64,000 nt of DNA from assembly GCA_963740555.1 (NCBI GenBank), contig CAVUES010000003.1, forward strand, positions 62,001-126,000. Reading direction: 5' to 3'. A model generated the notes under the pieces. It was not told the origin of the DNA. It saw only the letters and a list, made by a program, of their open reading frames with translations, and did no database searches. This stretch comes from Mayfieldus sp963740555 (lineage in GTDB: Bacteria > Actinomycetota > Thermoleophilia > Solirubrobacterales > 70-9). Shown in pieces: positions 1 to 8,347 of this stretch (the stretch's first letter is position 1; the number at the start of each line of letters is the position of its first letter). A program made the translations under genes and the position numbers.

Positions 1-811
1 AAGGCCCCAGCGCCCCACCGGACGGCTTCAATCCCGTGTACGCCGCGGGGGGCGTCTTCTGCGCGGAAAGCCAACTGCGGAACTGGCGTTGCGGTTCGAC
101 CACCACCGTGGCCCGCATCGTCGAGTGCCCGAACCCGCACAGCTCGGTGCAGACCAGCTGGTAGGTCCCGAGGCGGTCGGGGGTGACGATCGCGGTGGTG
201 GTCTGTCCCTGCAGGTTGTCCTTCTTGATCCTCCATTCCGGCACCCAGAACGAGTGGATGACGTCCAGTGACGTCATCTTGAACACGATCTGTCGGTTGA
301 CCGGGACGTGGAGCACGCCCTGGGAGTACTTGTCCGCCCCCGGATAGGTGAAGTTCCAGACGTACTGCTGCGAGTACACATCGACAGTCATCCGGTCGGG
401 GCTCCGCTTCTCGATGCTGTGGAGGGTCGCCCAGCTGTAGCCAGCTCCGAAGAGGACGATCACGGTCGGGATCAGCGTCCAGGCGACCTCCAAACGGGTA
501 TTGCCGTGGATCGGCTCGCCGTCCCCCTCGTCACCGGGCTTGGCGCGGAACTTCCATAGCGCATAGCCCATCAGCACCACGACCAGCGAGAACACGAACG
601 ACGAGAGCACGATCATCACGTCGAGCAGGGTGTCGATCTTCGACGCGGCGGTGGAGGCCTGCACGCCGTCCCAGCGGAACTGCAGCATCACAGCCGAGAT
701 CACCGCGGTGCAGGCGAGAGTCACGGCAAAGATCCTGGCCAGCGGCAGCCGTTGGGTCAGCGCCGAGTCGTCATGGACTCGCTCTGGCAGGGCCCGTTCA
801 GGTGTGGACAT
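1..811 (-). CDS. ctaC: Cytochrome c oxidase subunit II (C-terminus cut by window edge)
   Basis: Aerobic respiratory terminal oxidase subunit that takes electrons from cytochrome c into the CuA centre. It reads from an ATG at 811 to the window edge with no stop (270 residues seen). Hydrophobic segments lie at about 25-43 (probably the signal/first segment), 63-86 and 108-128, followed by a cupredoxin domain. The full CuA ligand set is visible: His186 (in VIHSFWVPEW), then C221-x-E223-x-C225-x3-H229-x2-M232 (CTELCGFGHSTM). Residues 146-157 (YSQQYVWNFTYP) match the aromatic stretch of the family. The remaining oxidase genes would lie to the left of the window. Family assignment is firm; only the true C-terminus is unseen. 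Confidence 0.95.
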   Translation of the reverse strand, partial: MSTPERALPERVHDDSALTQRLPLARIFAVTLACTAVISAVMLQFRWDGVQASTAASKIDTLLDVMIVLSSFVFSLVVVLMGYALWKFRAKPGDEGDGEPIHGNTRLEVAWTLIPTVIVLFGAGYSWATLHSIEKRSPDRMTVDVYSQQYVWNFTYPGADKYSQGVLHVPVNRQIVFKMTSLDVIHSFWVPEWRIKKDNLQGQTTTAIVTPDRLGTYQLVCTELCGFGHSTMRATVVVEPQRQFRSWLSAQKTPPAAYTGLKPSGGALGP

Positions 812-893
812 CGGTCTCGCAGGCGATCGTCACGACAGTCAAGGCCGGGGCTTCGAAGCGGCAGCGCATCTGCGGCCGGCATTCTATTGACGA

Positions 894-913
894 GGCACCC
901 CTCGCTTCGGGGC
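894..913. other. GC hairpin between two minus-strand genes
   Basis: GGC and CCCC arms pair with GGGG and GCC around a 6-7 nt loop, between the end of the glycosyltransferase transcript and the start of ctaC. There is no U-tract, so intrinsic termination is doubtful. It could be a Rho-type or simple 3' stabilising hairpin. The rest of 812-967 must hold the ctaC promoter, but I cannot fix the -10/-35. Confidence 0.3.
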
Positions 914-967
914 CGTCAGGTGACTCCTGTAACTAGTTGTTCGTTGCTCGATGTTCGAGGTTCAGGA

Positions 968-2497
968 TCACGGTTTTTGGAGGTCTTCGAGGCTTCCTTC
1001 TGAGGCAGCGATGACGCCGCGGGCGACGCCCTGCCAGCTCCACAGGTCGTCGACGCGCCGAGCGAGCACGGCGCCGATCTCCCGCCGCCGTCGCGGCTCG
1101 ACCGCGAACCAGGCACGCAGCCGGGCGGCGAGCTCCGTGACCGCACCCTCGGCGACCGGGAACGAAATCAGGGTGGCGACGTCGCCGGGCAGCGAAGGAG
1201 CGAGGCGGCGAGACACCTCCAGCATCCCCGAATGCCCGGCGGAGATCGGCAGAGCGCCGCAGGCCGCGCCCTCGACAGCGACCATCCCGAACGACTCCGG
1301 AAAGGTACTGGGCATGACGAGCGCGTCGGCGGCGGGGAGTATCTCGGCAACCTCGCCGTGCTCGAGGCGGCCGCCGAACCGCACCGAGCCCGCTGCGGCG
1401 CGAGCCGATTCGAAATAGCCCGGCGGGGGATCGGAGAGGAACGACTCGAGGATCTTCAGCGGTCGCTGCGACCCTCCCTCCAGCGCCCATCCGAGCCGGG
1501 CGACCTCGAGCGCGGCTGCCTGGTCCCCCCTGTCCAGGGCAGCCAGCAAACGCCGCAGGCCATCCTCGTAGGCCCCAAACGCGACGACGAGCAGGCGCGC
1601 CCCCGGGTTGACGGCGTGGACCATCGGCCACGCCGCGAGCAGCAGGTCGAGCCCCTTGGAGACGATCAGCTTGCCGACGAAGATCGCGCGCGGCCCATCG
1701 ATCGCCGCGAACTCGCGCAGCGCGGATCGCGCCGCCGCGTTGTCGCGACCCATTCCCTCCTCCCCACTGCCGGCGCCGATCTGCTCTGCGAGCCGCTTCA
1801 CCGCGGCGAGGGCCTGTGCCGGTTCGCGGGGGGCGAACTCGCGCGTGTCGACGCCGGGCGGGCCGAGCCGGGTTCTCGTCTCCAGGTTCAGGCCGGGCAG
1901 CGCCTCCCACACGCTCTCCGCCGTGTGGCGCGAGCCGACCAGGACCCCCGATGCGCCCGCCATCCCCTCCTCTGCTTGAGGGAGGAAGCGAGGGTTCGGC
2001 TTCACCGTGTACTCCAACGCCGAGCCGTGGATCTTGGCCGCGAACCGCAGCCCCGCCCGAGCCAGAACCAGTGGGCCCATGACGAGGTGGTTGGCGAGCG
2101 CCGCGTCGGGATTTCCAGCACTGCGGGCGACGTCCTGGACGGCCTCGACGTTGGCCGAGACATAGCGATCGAGCTCGGCGTCGCTGAGGTCGGGAAAGGT
2201 CTTCACCTCGAACCCCGGATAGTGATCGTGGACGTAGACCGGCAACAGCCCGCCGATGTCCGGGTTGTACACGGTGACCCGTCCGCTGCCCTCTGGCTCG
2301 CGAAGCTGCTCGACCTCCAACTTGCCGTCGCGCCAGCGCCCGATCCCGTGTACCCATTCCAGCTTTTCGGCGTCGCGCTCCTGGCAAAGCAGGTGCACGT
2401 CCCATCCGAGCCGGATCAGGGCCTTGGCGAGATTCGCGTTGTAGACGTTGCTGCCGGTGCCGCGCAGCAGGTAGCCGTGGAAAATGAGCGCGCGCAA
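968..2497 (-). CDS. GT4-family glycosyltransferase
   Basis: Predicted GT-B fold retaining glycosyltransferase of the GT4 group, cytoplasmic, probably making a polysaccharide, glycolipid or glycogen-like product; acceptor unknown. Residues 1-40 form the first Rossmann unit with the GTGSNVYNANLAKAL loop typical of GT4 enzymes. 'AIFVGKLIVSKGLDLLL' opens the C-terminal nucleotide-sugar domain, and the E-x7-E signature is in PESFGMVAVE near residue 390. Its 509 residues are longer than the usual 380-420, with extra sequence in the C-domain (about 290-345). It is the only gene on its strand between ctaC and the 2.6 kb genes, so it is probably a single transcription unit. Confidence 0.8.
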   Translation of the reverse strand: MRALIFHGYLLRGTGSNVYNANLAKALIRLGWDVHLLCQERDAEKLEWVHGIGRWRDGKLEVEQLREPEGSGRVTVYNPDIGGLLPVYVHDHYPGFEVKTFPDLSDAELDRYVSANVEAVQDVARSAGNPDAALANHLVMGPLVLARAGLRFAAKIHGSALEYTVKPNPRFLPQAEEGMAGASGVLVGSRHTAESVWEALPGLNLETRTRLGPPGVDTREFAPREPAQALAAVKRLAEQIGAGSGEEGMGRDNAAARSALREFAAIDGPRAIFVGKLIVSKGLDLLLAAWPMVHAVNPGARLLVVAFGAYEDGLRRLLAALDRGDQAAALEVARLGWALEGGSQRPLKILESFLSDPPPGYFESARAAAGSVRFGGRLEHGEVAEILPAADALVMPSTFPESFGMVAVEGAACGALPISAGHSGMLEVSRRLAPSLPGDVATLISFPVAEGAVTELAARLRAWFAVEPRRRREIGAVLARRVDDLWSWQGVARGVIAASEGSLEDLQKP

Positions 2498-2523
2498 GGA
2501 GCGGACGCTAGTGAAGAATTCAG

Positions 2524-2578
2524 GTGCTTGTTCCTTGTTCCTAGGAACGAGGAACTAGGAACACGAAGCACAGGAACG
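2524..2578. repeat. Palindromic AGGAAC heptamer array
   Basis: Three tandem 7-mers AGGAACG, AGGAACT, AGGAACA (2543-2563) face inverted copies (2531-2542). Outer arms GTGCTT and AAGCAC complete an imperfect hairpin, and one further AGGAACG follows at 2572. It lies in the divergent gap between the glycosyltransferase and the zinc-ribbon gene. Related arrays occur at 3234 and 54215. Confidence 0.6.
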
Positions 2579-2599
2579 CAACGAATAGTCTGTGCCCCT

Positions 2600-2875
2600 G
2601 TGAATCACGAGCAGATCTACCGGTTGCGCGCACCGGCCTCGGGGCGTGAGGCGCTCGCCAAAGCCCAACCCGGCCGTCTCTACGTCGATCGCGAGACCGG
2701 CGAGGAGATGGAACCGGTGGCGCGCGTGTTGCCCCTCGCGCCTTCGGAGTCGGCGTTGCTGCGCACGCCGGAGAACCTACGCGCCTGCCGACGCTGCGAC
2801 CAACTGATCGGTCTCGATGTCAGCGACTGCCCGTATTGCGGCCTGCGGCAAGAGGCGCTTGACGGAAACGCGTGA
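2600..2875 (+). CDS. Small zinc-ribbon protein
   Basis: A 91-residue protein of unknown function starting with GTG (MNHEQIYRLRAPASGREALA). Its C-terminal third carries a zinc ribbon: CRRC near residues 67-70 and CPYC near 81-84. The rest is charged and has no membrane segment, so it is probably cytosolic. Its stop overlaps the start of the next gene by 4 nt (GTGA), implying translational coupling with the lipoprotein. A much longer same-frame reading upstream is antisense to the glycosyltransferase and is not used. Confidence 0.6.
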   Translation: MNHEQIYRLRAPASGREALAKAQPGRLYVDRETGEEMEPVARVLPLAPSESALLRTPENLRACRRCDQLIGLDVSDCPYCGLRQEALDGNA

Positions 2876-3234
2876 GAGCGGCCCGGCCACCGCTCGCGAC
2901 GGCCGCGACCGTCGCGCTCTGCGCGGTGGGTCTGCTGGCACTCGCTGGCTGCGGCAGCGATAGCGAGAGCACAACCACGTCGTCGTCGAGCCCGGTGCCT
3001 CAAACCGCGTCGCAGACGACGACCTCATCGACGACAACCGTTTCGACGACGAGCACCGAGGGCAACGGCGGGCAGACCGCTCCGTCCAGCGGTGGGGACA
3101 ACACGTCGAGCGACGGCGGCAGCGGTGGCTCCAGCCCCCCCGACACGCCGTCTCACGACGTCGTCCCGCCCGCCAACACGCCCCAGGGCAAGTTCGAGCA
3201 GTACTGCAACCAGAACCCCGGCGCCTGTGGATAA
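2872..3234 (+). CDS. Ser/Thr-rich lipoprotein
   Basis: A 120-residue exported protein. The GTG start is set by the 4-nt overlap with the preceding gene. A signal peptide (residues 1-26) ends in a lipobox LALAGC, so Cys27 should be lipidated and the protein anchored outside the membrane. The rest is a low-complexity Ser/Thr/Gly linker with a short Cys-containing tail (EQYCNQNPGACG) whose two cysteines could form a disulfide. No enzymatic domain is visible. The tail may be the functional part displayed on a flexible stalk. Confidence 0.65.
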   Translation: MRAARPPLATAATVALCAVGLLALAGCGSDSESTTTSSSSPVPQTASQTTTSSTTTVSTTSTEGNGGQTAPSSGGDNTSSDGGSGGSSPPDTPSHDVVPPANTPQGKFEQYCNQNPGACG

Positions 3235-3265
3235 CGAACTAGCGAACTAACGAACTAGCGACGAA
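3234..3265. repeat. Tandem octamer array (R)CGAACTA
   Basis: Three head-to-tail 8-mers, ACGAACTA, GCGAACTA, ACGAACTA, followed by a degenerate copy, begin at the last base of the lipoprotein stop codon. The unit shares GAACTA with the heptamer array at 2543-2563. Confidence 0.6.
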
Positions 3266-3311
3266 GTCGCGGATCGAGCGGCTGGGAACCCCACGGCGCT
3301 GGCGCTGTTCC

Positions 3312-3393
3312 CCGGCGGCGGCGGACGCGGGAGCGAGCGAGCGAGGCTTCGGGTCGTGATGGCGCGAGCGAGCGGGAGCGGAGCAGCCGCCGG
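3312..3393. repeat. Long hairpin between convergent genes
   Basis: Perfect 8-bp arms CCGGCGGC (3312-3319) and GCCGCCGG (3386-3393) enclose a GCGAGC-rich stretch, between the 3' ends of the lipoprotein gene and the convergent secreted-protein gene. A bidirectional terminator without a U-tract is a reasonable reading. The sequence is low in complexity, so chance pairing contributes. Confidence 0.4.
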
Positions 3394-3398
3394 TGTAT

Positions 3399-4136
3399 TC
3401 AGCCCTTAACGACGGTTGCCGTGTAGAGCAGGCGCGCGGTCTTGTAGAAGCAGCCGTACTGCTTGTCCGCGCCGACCTTCTGCTGCGGACGGCTCTCCTT
3501 GATATCCGCGGTTTGGGTGCACTTGCCGGTCTTGCGGCTGGCCCGCCAGCCGCTGTTGTCGGCGAGCCCGACCGCGAAGGAGGGCGCCCAGGTGGGGATC
3601 GTGAGCCCGATCACGTCGCCCTGCTTGACGTTCAGTGGTTGATCGAGGGCGAAGGTGACGTTGCTGCCCAGAAACGGCGTCAGCACGACGGTCGGGCCCT
3701 GGCGCAGAAGCGTGTAGCGCGGAGGGCTCTTGCCGGCGACTTGACTGAGGACCGCGATCCGGGCCTCCGGCGGCGAGCCGTAGAAGTTGTTGAAGAAGCT
3801 CTGCTGGGAGGCCTTCGGCTTCGACATCGAGAGGCTCCAGGCGACCATGCGGCCGTTGAAGGGCACCACGAAGGGCTTGGCGACGGAACCGGCGACGGTT
3901 TGGAAGCCGGTCACGCTTCCAACCGCCTCGCAGGGCGATTGCGGGCAGGCTGGCGGCGGAGTGGTCTGCGTCTGGCCGAGCACGGTGACCTGGCGCGCCG
4001 CGCCCGCGGCGCCCGGCCACAGCACCCCCGCGAGCACGAGCAGGCAGGCGACGGAGAGCGCCGTCGTCAGCAGGGGAAACCTGCTCGGCTTGTCTGTTGT
4101 GGATCGAGGCACGACTTCAGGCTTCAACACGGGCAT
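3399..4136 (-). CDS. Secreted protein of unknown function
   Basis: A 245-residue exported protein. The chosen ATG (MPVLKPEVVPRSTTDKPSRF) precedes a hydrophobic helix at about 20-44 ending in AAGAARQ, a plausible signal peptidase site. The reading frame is open further upstream, but that part is arginine-rich and has no start evidence. The mature part contains four cysteines (CPQSPC near 64-69, one each near 200 and 226), suggesting disulfides outside the cell. I recognise no domain. It may be a lectin-like or beta-sandwich protein, common among secreted proteins of this class. Confidence 0.6.
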   Translation of the reverse strand: MPVLKPEVVPRSTTDKPSRFPLLTTALSVACLLVLAGVLWPGAAGAARQVTVLGQTQTTPPPACPQSPCEAVGSVTGFQTVAGSVAKPFVVPFNGRMVAWSLSMSKPKASQQSFFNNFYGSPPEARIAVLSQVAGKSPPRYTLLRQGPTVVLTPFLGSNVTFALDQPLNVKQGDVIGLTIPTWAPSFAVGLADNSGWRASRKTGKCTQTADIKESRPQQKVGADKQYGCFYKTARLLYTATVVKG

Positions 4137-4244
4137 CCGTCCATGGTTGCGGGGCCGATTGTGGCGGGTGAGACGGCGGCATGCCGACTGGGTGTGCCCC
4201 GATGCAGCCTGTCGCCCAAGTGCCGCCTGTAGGGTTCGCCGCCG

Positions 4245-4442
4245 ATGCCCGCGCCCGGCGACTTCGATGGTTTCGTTCCTACCGGCCTTGCCTCGCTCGG
4301 AATCGAGGTCGACGACGTCGACCTGGCGGTGATGCGGGCCACCCACGAGCTCTACTGGCCCGCGATCGCGGGCTTGCTCGAGCTCGACCTCTCCGCAGTC
4401 GAGCCGGAGCCGGCGGCCGACCTCTCGCGGGCGCCGCAATGA
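4245..4442 (+). CDS. AtzG-like small subunit (DUF4089-type)
   Basis: A 65-residue acidic protein ending in EPEPAADLSRAP. Its length, helical amphipathic core and overlap (4 nt, ATGA) with a downstream amidase fit the DUF4089/AtzG family. In that family the small protein binds and stabilises an amidase partner such as AtzE in carboxybiuret hydrolysis. The similarity I see is pattern-level, so the substrate should not be inferred. Its start (ATG) has no strong Shine-Dalgarno. Confidence 0.5.
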   Translation: MPAPGDFDGFVPTGLASLGIEVDDVDLAVMRATHELYWPAIAGLLELDLSAVEPEPAADLSRAPQ

Positions 4443-5803
4443 GCCTGCTCGACCGTCCTCTCGCCGAGCAGGCCGCTGCGCTGGCGGCGGGGGAGGCCGA
4501 CGCGCCGGAGCTGCTCGACGAGGCGCTGGCCCGCATCGAGGAGCGAAACGAGGCCGTCAACGCGGTCGTCGAGACCTTCCCCGAGCAATCGCGCGAGATG
4601 CTCGACGCGGCGCCGGCAGGGCCCATGCATGGCGTCCCGGTCGTGATCAAGGACGAGTGGCCCCTGCCCTGGCGCGCGGAGCGCTTCGGGGCGGCGGAGA
4701 TGTTCACCCCGACCGCGCCCGGCGAGTCGGGCCCCTACAAGGCGCTGCGCGACGCCGGGGCGGTGATCGTCGGGGTCGCCAACATGCACGAGTGGGGGGC
4801 GAGCAGCACCGGCAACGCGTCGGTCTACGGGCCCGCCCATAACCCCTGGAATCTCGAGCGCTGCCCTGGCGGCTCCTCCAGCGGCCCCGCGGCCGCGGTG
4901 GCGGCTCGCATGGTCGGCGGCGCGGTCGGCGCCGACGGAATCGGATCGATCCGCTATCCGGCGGCCTACTGCGGGCTCACTGGGCTGAAGCCGACCTTCG
5001 GCCGCTCGGCGATGGAGGGCCATCACATGCGCGACTCGACGATGATCGTCTCGGGTCCGCTGTGCGGCGACGCCGCGGGCTGCCGCCTGCTCGGCGCGGC
5101 GCTCTACGGCGAGCAGCTTCCACCTGGAGACGTGAGCGGGCTGCGGATCGGAGTCGTGCGCGGGCCGGTCGCCGAGGACTGCGCGCCGAACGTCCGCTCC
5201 GCCTGCGAGAGCGCGATCGAGGCCCTCCGCGACGAGACTGGCGGGACCGTCCGCGAGATCGAATTGGCGGGCGTGGAGCTTTCCGGCCTCGCCGCGGTGC
5301 TGATCGGGACCACCGAGGGACTGGGCGACATCTCGCCCTCGAAGCTCAACTCGATGAGCCGGGAGATCGGGCCGATCAACCGCGGCCTGGTCAAGTACCG
5401 GATGCTGATTCCGGGATCGGTGCTGGCGCGGGCGGCGACGATCCGGACGATGACGAGGCGCTCGCTGGCCGCCGCTTTCGCCGACGTCGACGTGATCGCC
5501 TGGCCGAGCGTGCCCGCGGTCGCGCCGCCATTGGAGGAGCCCGTCGTCGAGCTTCCCTCCGGCACCGTCACCGCCGACGCCGTGAACCCGCGCGGCGGCG
5601 GGCTCGCGAACCTGAGCGGGATCCCCGCGGTCAGCGTCCCGGTCGGCTTCGACGGCGGCCTGCCGATCGGTCTACAGCTTCAGGGCGCCTGGGGGTGCGA
5701 CGCGCTGCTGCTCGACGCCGCGGAGGCGATCGAGCGCGCCACCGAACGCCGCTTCGTCGACGCCCTCTCCCCCGTGGCCGGGGGCGCGGGAGCACCTACC
5801 TAG
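4439..5803 (+). CDS. Amidase (amidase-signature family)
   Basis: A 454-residue hydrolase with the Ser-cisSer-Lys triad of the amidase-signature family: Lys71 (VVIKDEW), the cis-serine in GGSSSG (146/147) and the nucleophile Ser170 in GADGIGSIRYPAAYCG. The usual GTDTGG is altered to GADGIG, but the serine is intact. It could hydrolyse an amide, carboxybiuret or related urea compound. GatA is less likely because no gatB/gatC is adjacent. The start is fixed by the ATGA overlap with the AtzG-like gene. Nine bases downstream the ABC exporter operon starts, so co-transcription is possible. Confidence 0.8.
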   Translation: MSLLDRPLAEQAAALAAGEADAPELLDEALARIEERNEAVNAVVETFPEQSREMLDAAPAGPMHGVPVVIKDEWPLPWRAERFGAAEMFTPTAPGESGPYKALRDAGAVIVGVANMHEWGASSTGNASVYGPAHNPWNLERCPGGSSSGPAAAVAARMVGGAVGADGIGSIRYPAAYCGLTGLKPTFGRSAMEGHHMRDSTMIVSGPLCGDAAGCRLLGAALYGEQLPPGDVSGLRIGVVRGPVAEDCAPNVRSACESAIEALRDETGGTVREIELAGVELSGLAAVLIGTTEGLGDISPSKLNSMSREIGPINRGLVKYRMLIPGSVLARAATIRTMTRRSLAAAFADVDVIAWPSVPAVAPPLEEPVVELPSGTVTADAVNPRGGGLANLSGIPAVSVPVGFDGGLPIGLQLQGAWGCDALLLDAAEAIERATERRFVDALSPVAGGAGAPT

Positions 5804-5812
5804 AATCGCCTC

Positions 5813-6784
5813 ATGCCCGCGATAGAGGTGGAGGGCCTGGAACGTGTCTTCGAGGGCGGCGTACGCGCCGTCCAGGGAGTCGACCTGGAGGTCGCCGACG
5901 GGGAGATCTACGGCTTTCTGGGACCGAACGGGGCCGGCAAGACCACGATGGTGCGGATGCTGACCACGCTGCTGCTGCCGACCGCCGGCAGCGCTCGCGT
6001 CGCCGGCCACGATGTCGTGCGCGAGGCTTCCACCGTGCGCCGCTCGATCGGCGTCGCGTTGCAGGAGGCGGCGCTGGACCCGCTGATGACCGGGCGCGAG
6101 CTGATCCGCCTGCAGGCGACGCTGCACGGCATTTCGCGCGCGGAGGGCAAACAGCGCGGCGATGAGCTGCTCGACAAGGTCGGGCTGATCGCCGCAGCCG
6201 ACCGGCGGGTCGGCACCTACTCGGGCGGCATGCAGCGGCGCCTCGACATGGCGTCGGCGCTGGTTCACGAGCCGCGGGTGCTGTTCCTCGACGAGCCGAC
6301 CACCGGATTGGACCCGGTTAGCCGCAAGACGATCTGGGAGGAGGTCGCCGAGCTGAACCGCGAGGGGACCACCGTCTTTCTCACCACCCAGTACCTCGAG
6401 GAGGCCGACCAGCTCGCCAACCGTGTCGGGATAATCGACGATGGGAGGCTGGTCGCCGAGGACACGCCGCAGTCGCTCAAGGAGGAGGTCGGACGCCCCC
6501 ACCTCGAGCTCAGCCTCGGCGAGGAGCCCGCCGAAAGCGCCAACGACGTCGTCAGCCGCTTCGGGAAGCTGCTGCCCGCCAAGGACGGCAAGGTCCTGGT
6601 TGAGCTGGCGGGAGGCGCCACGGAGATCGCCCCGGTGGTTCGGGCCCTGGATGACTCTGGAATCGCGGTCGAGTCACTGGAGCTGGTGCAGCCGAGCCTC
6701 GACGACGTCTTCGTCGCCAAGACCGGCTATCACCTCGAGGTCGAGGAGGAGGACACCGGCGAGCATGAGGCCGAGCCGGCATGA
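5813..6784 (+). CDS. ABC exporter ATP-binding protein (DrrA family)
   Basis: A 323-residue ATPase of the DrrA/CcmA type that powers an ABC-2 exporter for a drug, lipid or polysaccharide. Walker A GPNGAGKTT is at 37-45, the signature YSGGMQRR near 140, and Walker B VLFLDEPTTGLD near 160. The C-terminal extension of about 100 residues (from 'EEVGRPHLELSLG') is the DrrA accessory domain. It ends EEEDTGEHEAEPA. The last 4 nt overlap the first permease gene. Confidence 0.9.
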   Translation: MPAIEVEGLERVFEGGVRAVQGVDLEVADGEIYGFLGPNGAGKTTMVRMLTTLLLPTAGSARVAGHDVVREASTVRRSIGVALQEAALDPLMTGRELIRLQATLHGISRAEGKQRGDELLDKVGLIAAADRRVGTYSGGMQRRLDMASALVHEPRVLFLDEPTTGLDPVSRKTIWEEVAELNREGTTVFLTTQYLEEADQLANRVGIIDDGRLVAEDTPQSLKEEVGRPHLELSLGEEPAESANDVVSRFGKLLPAKDGKVLVELAGGATEIAPVVRALDDSGIAVESLELVQPSLDDVFVAKTGYHLEVEEEDTGEHEAEPA

Positions 6785-7569
6785 ATGCGCTGAAGACGAA
6801 CCTGAGAGTGATCGGAGCGCTGGGCCTGCGCGCCGTCAAGCAGACCTTTCGCCGCCCGCAGCTGATGGCGCCGATCGTCGTCTTCCCCACCCTGCTGCTA
6901 GCGATCCAGACCGGTGGCGCCGGCGCCGCCGTCCACCTGCCCGGCTTCCCGCAGGTCCACAGCTTCCTTCAGTTCATGCTCGCCGGGGCGATGATGCAAT
7001 CGCTGATGCTGGCCGGCAACAGCGGCGGAATTGCCCTCGCGGTCGACATCGAGATGGGCTTCACAGACCGTCTCTTCGCCTCGCCGATCTCGCGCTTCTC
7101 GATCGTGCTCGGCCGGCTGGCCGGCACGGCGGCGCTGGGAGCGCTGAGCGCGGTCTGGTTCCTGGTCATCGGCCTGATCTTCGGGGTGCCGATCGAGGAG
7201 GGCGTCGCCGGGGTGCTGGTCGCGATCGCCATTGTCACCCTGACGGCTGTCGCGATCGGTGGGATCGGGGCGGCGATCGCGCTTCGCACCGGCAGCTCCA
7301 GCGTCGTGCAGGGCATGTTCCCGTTCGTGTTCGTGGTCCTGTTTCTCTCCTCGGCCTTCTTCCCCCAGAACCTGATGCTCGAGCCCGCGCAGACGATCGC
7401 CAAGTACAACCCGCTCAGCTTCATCGTCGCCGGGCTCCGCGACGCGATCGTGTTCGGCTTCGCCGGCTCGGAGATGCTCGACGCCCTGCTTGCGGTCGTG
7501 GGGATCGCCTCGTTAGGGCTGCTGATGAGCGCGGCGGCGATGAGGCGACGGGTGCGGACCGGTGGCTGA
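6781..7569 (+). CDS. ABC-2 type permease (first)
   Basis: A 262-residue membrane protein with about six transmembrane helices and a conserved ABC-2 pattern: 'DIEMGFTDRLFASPISRFSIVLGRL' is the coupling-helix region and 'FLSSAFFPQNLMLEPAQTIAKYNPLSFIV' the typical penultimate loop. It overlaps the ATPase gene by 4 nt (ATGA) and the second permease by 8 nt, so all three are translationally coupled and probably form one heteromeric exporter. Confidence 0.88.
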   Translation: MNALKTNLRVIGALGLRAVKQTFRRPQLMAPIVVFPTLLLAIQTGGAGAAVHLPGFPQVHSFLQFMLAGAMMQSLMLAGNSGGIALAVDIEMGFTDRLFASPISRFSIVLGRLAGTAALGALSAVWFLVIGLIFGVPIEEGVAGVLVAIAIVTLTAVAIGGIGAAIALRTGSSSVVQGMFPFVFVVLFLSSAFFPQNLMLEPAQTIAKYNPLSFIVAGLRDAIVFGFAGSEMLDALLAVVGIASLGLLMSAAAMRRRVRTGG

Positions 7570-8347
7570 GGCGATCAGCCATATGCGCCCCAACCTGGAC
7601 ATGATCCGGGCTCTGATGGTGCGGGCGCGAAACGAGCTCGTGCGGGTGCCGGGCGCCGCGGTCCCCGGGGTGCTGGCGCCGACGATCTTTTACCTGGGGC
7701 TGAACGGCGTATTCGGCAATCTGATCGAGCTGCGCGGCTTCAACGCCGACAGCTATGCGAGCTTCATCATCCCGGTCAGCATGCTCCAGGGCGCGGGCTT
7801 CACCGGCGCCGCGATGGGCGTGAACCTGGCCCGCGACATGGAGCGGGGCTGGTTCGATCGCCTGATCGCCTCGCCGGCGCCGCGCTGGGTGCTGCTGGCC
7901 GGCAACGTCGCCTCGGCGAGCATCCGCGCCCTGATCCCGGCGACGGTGCTCTTCTGCGTGGCGATGGCGATCGGCGCGCACTTTCCGGGCCTGGTGGGAA
8001 TCGTGATCGCGATCGTGCTGGTGATGGGGATGGCCGCGGTCGCCGCCTGCTGGGGCTCGATGCTGGCGCTTCACTACCGCAGCCAGTCGGTGGCGCCGCT
8101 GATGCAGTCCGGAATGTTCCTGGCGATCCTCTGCACGACTGCCTACGCACCGCTGGCCCTGCTTCAGGGTTGGCTCCAGGAGGTGGCCAGGCTGAACCCG
8201 GTCACCCAGGTGATCGAGGGGGTGCGGCAGGGCTTTGTCGGGGGCGTCAGCTGGGGCAAGACCTGGCCGGCGCTTCTTGTGCTGGCAGGGTTGATGGCGC
8301 TGCTGGGGGCGCTCGCGCTTCGCGAGCTCCGCCGTCTGGCAGAGTGA
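7562..8347 (+). CDS. ABC-2 type permease (second)
   Basis: A 261-residue paralogue of the preceding permease (GTG start). It has the same 'ARDMERGWFDRLIASPAPRWVLLAGN' coupling helix and 'QGWLQEVARLNPVTQVIEGVRQGF' loop. Two permeases with one DrrA ATPase suggest a heterodimeric transmembrane channel. Its stop overlaps the glycosidase start by 4 nt (GTGA), which links the transported molecule to a carbohydrate. That link is inference. Confidence 0.88.
   Translation: MAEAISHMRPNLDMIRALMVRARNELVRVPGAAVPGVLAPTIFYLGLNGVFGNLIELRGFNADSYASFIIPVSMLQGAGFTGAAMGVNLARDMERGWFDRLIASPAPRWVLLAGNVASASIRALIPATVLFCVAMAIGAHFPGLVGIVIAIVLVMGMAAVAACWGSMLALHYRSQSVAPLMQSGMFLAILCTTAYAPLALLQGWLQEVARLNPVTQVIEGVRQGFVGGVSWGKTWPALLVLAGLMALLGALALRELRRLAE

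Noticed and set aside
933..2405. 490-residue minus-strand reading frame over the GT4 gene
   Set aside because: Arginine-rich, in another frame of a gene with clear GT4 motifs. A typical high-GC shadow.
4181..4438. N-terminal extension of the amidase frame (540 residues)
   Set aside because: It reads across the AtzG-like gene in the wrong frame. The ATG at 4439 has the ATGA overlap and begins the normal amidase N-terminus.
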